A DNA stretch of 64,000 bases from positions 1,731,501 to 1,795,500 of the forward strand of contig NZ_CP039695.1 in NCBI RefSeq assembly GCF_005145025.1, given 5' to 3'. This document shows positions 63,144 to 64,000 of the stretch, piece after piece; the first letter of the stretch is position 1, and every line of letters begins with the position of its first letter. The position numbers and the translations under genes are program-made. The DNA comes from Novosphingobium sp. EMRT-2 (GTDB taxonomy: Bacteria; Pseudomonadota; Alphaproteobacteria; Sphingomonadales; Sphingomonadaceae). The notes under the pieces are model-generated. The model searched no databases and was not told the DNA's origin. It saw only the letters and a program-made list of their open reading frames with translations.

Positions 63144-63407
63144 TCAGCGGTCGCGCAGCGCCTCGATCTCGCTGGCCAGACGGCGCGTATCGTGCGCCTG
63201 GCTGGTGCTGGCGTCGGTCACGATCCGCTCCACCACTTCCAGCCGCTTGCGCAGGGTTTCCACCTCGCGCTCCAGCTCGGCGGTATAGGCGGGATCGGTG
63301 GGTGGGCCGGCCTGGTACCCTTCGCTTTCATGCCAGCGGCGGTGCATCCGCATCTTGGCAAAGGCGAGGATGGCGACAATGGCGACCATGGCGCTCCAGA
63401 AACTCAC
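63144..63407 (-). CDS. Small membrane/coiled-coil protein 3 of a tandem array (PspB-like)
   Basis: The 87-residue product has a short N-terminal membrane helix (FWSAMVAIVAILAFAKM), basic MHRRWHE, a Pro-rich linker and a coiled coil (LEREVETLRKRLEVVERIVT) ending LASEIEALRDR. The LxxxVERIVTD...EIEALR pattern is shared with members 1 and 2 and resembles phage-shock PspB. The short size and one-helix-plus-coiled-coil layout fit, but I would not name it pspB. Confidence 0.65.
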   Translation of the reverse strand: MSFWSAMVAIVAILAFAKMRMHRRWHESEGYQAGPPTDPAYTAELEREVETLRKRLEVVERIVTDASTSQAHDTRRLASEIEALRDR

Positions 63408-63440
63408 GGGCGTATTTCCTTGTACCTGCGGTTGAATACC

Positions 63441-63713
63441 TCAGTGGACTTCGGTTTCGCGCAGTGCCTCGATCCGCAGCGCGAGGTCCGTGCCGGAATC
63501 GGTGACGAGCCGTTCCAGGACGCGCACGCGCTGTTCCAGCCGCTCGTTGTGCGCGATGTATTGCGCGGTCTTTTCCGCCGTCTGGCGCGAAAGCAGTTCC
63601 ATTTCCCGTTCCTTGAACGCCAGGCGGCGCTTGTAGAGGTCCGAGACGATGCCGAGCGTGACGGGCAGGCCGATGACGATGCCCAGCGCGGCGAGAAAGA
63701 CCGATGGCATCAT
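63441..63713 (-). CDS. Small membrane/coiled-coil protein 2 of a tandem array (PspB-like)
   Basis: The 90-residue product has an N-terminal helix (FLAALGIVIGLPVTLGIVSD), then the basic stretch YKRRLAFKEREMELL and a coiled coil with RLEQRVRVLERLVTDSGTD and LALRIEALRE. The match to member 1 in the second half is close (RVRVLERxVTD, IEALR). Its ATG overlaps the stop of member 1 by 4 nt, so the two are coupled. Confidence 0.7.
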   Translation of the reverse strand: MMPSVFLAALGIVIGLPVTLGIVSDLYKRRLAFKEREMELLSRQTAEKTAQYIAHNERLEQRVRVLERLVTDSGTDLALRIEALRETEVH

Positions 63714-64000
63714 GGCCGCAACTCCGGCCGGGCCATAGCCTCGGCGGCCAGGATGCCGGCGCCGTCGGAACGGAGCGCCTCGATCTGCGCGGCCACGTCA
63801 TAGCTCTTGTCGGTGACGATGCGTTCGAGCACGCGGACCCGCTCCTCCAGCGCCTTGACCTGCGCCGCGGTGGCGCCGTCGCCCTGCACCGCGCCCGCTT
63901 CCACTTCACGGATGCGCAGTTCGGCCATGCGGCGCTTGTGGCGCGTGACGATGGCCACGATCGGGATGCTAAGCGCCACGATCGGTATCGAAATCGGATC
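63710..64000 (-). CDS. Small membrane/coiled-coil protein 1 of a tandem array (PspB-like), N terminus outside the window
   Basis: The frame stays open to the window end, and the visible part is 96 residues. It starts within a hydrophobic helix (PISIPIVALSIPIVAIV), has basic TRHKRRMAELRIREVEAG, and a coiled coil ALEERVRVLERIVTDKSYDV plus AAQIEALRSDG. The true start is upstream of 64000; a GTG at 63979 is an internal possibility. This may be a PspB homolog. pspA or pspC might lie just beyond the edge, which cannot be checked here. Confidence 0.65.
   Translation of the reverse strand, partial: DPISIPIVALSIPIVAIVTRHKRRMAELRIREVEAGAVQGDGATAAQVKALEERVRVLERIVTDKSYDVAAQIEALRSDGAGILAAEAMARPELRP

Overview
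The window is GC-rich, gene-dense chromosomal DNA from an alphaproteobacterium, most likely a sphingomonad (Novosphingobium/Sphingobium-like). The evidence is a GapR/DUF2312 nucleoid protein, an rnd-lptC-lptA cluster, an exosortase-A-type O-ligase and glycosyltransferase, a large TonB-dependent receptor with an EIVVTATK box, a Cys-type intracellular PHA depolymerase, and dispersed inverted repeats built on GTCCTTCGA...TCAGGACGA. I see no rRNA, tRNA, CRISPR array, prophage or insertion sequence. It looks like core chromosome with a few accessory modules.

Layout. 0-5 kb: an edge-truncated membrane protein, a capsule-type KpsS-like protein, rnd-lptC-lptA (LPS transport), ung, and a secreted protein with a cystatin-like domain. 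5-11.4 kb: gltB-gltD, glutamate synthase. 11.5-17 kb: surface polysaccharide genes (Pro/Glu-rich membrane protein, XrtA-type glycosyltransferase, O-ligase, acyltransferase). 17-21 kb: MaoC hydratase and PHA depolymerase (convergent), a lipid/drug-type ABC exporter, uppP. 21.8-26.3 kb: small stress membrane protein, ppk2, rpmG, lolA, xthA, ribA. 26.3-33.2 kb: small membrane proteins, a DUF465 protein with a TerC/Alx transporter, recQ, gyrB. 33.4-35.7 kb: M20 peptidase and HNH nuclease. 35.7-42.4 kb: a complete cytochrome bd module (cydABX one way, cydDC the other) beside an ArsR-type regulator with the cysteine spacing of persulfide sensors. 42.4-44.1 kb: divergent TetR/SDR pair with twin operators. 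44.1-49.9 kb: pit, pyk, DUF1244, gapR, yebC, DUF3147, ruvC. 50-57.5 kb: GT4 glycosyltransferase, two paralogous Tyr/Gly-rich secreted proteins, a 933-residue DUF3857/transglutaminase/TPR protein, typA. 58-64 kb: TonB receptor, DUF805, MOSC, YbaN, sufE, and a tandem array of four small membrane/coiled-coil proteins that runs off the window.

The best candidate for an undescribed system is the cyd region. It combines a sulfide-tolerant quinol oxidase (CydABX), its assembly exporter (CydDC), a SqrR/BigR-like ArsR regulator with Cys33/Cys98, an AT-rich near-palindrome in the cydA-cydD divergent promoter, and a second palindrome directly upstream of the regulator. Other leads are the twin GGAGG-N3-CCTCC operators between the TetR and SDR genes, the bacterial cystatin, the tandem PspB-like array, and a strong intrinsic terminator 240 nt beyond lolA that may end an unannotated small RNA.
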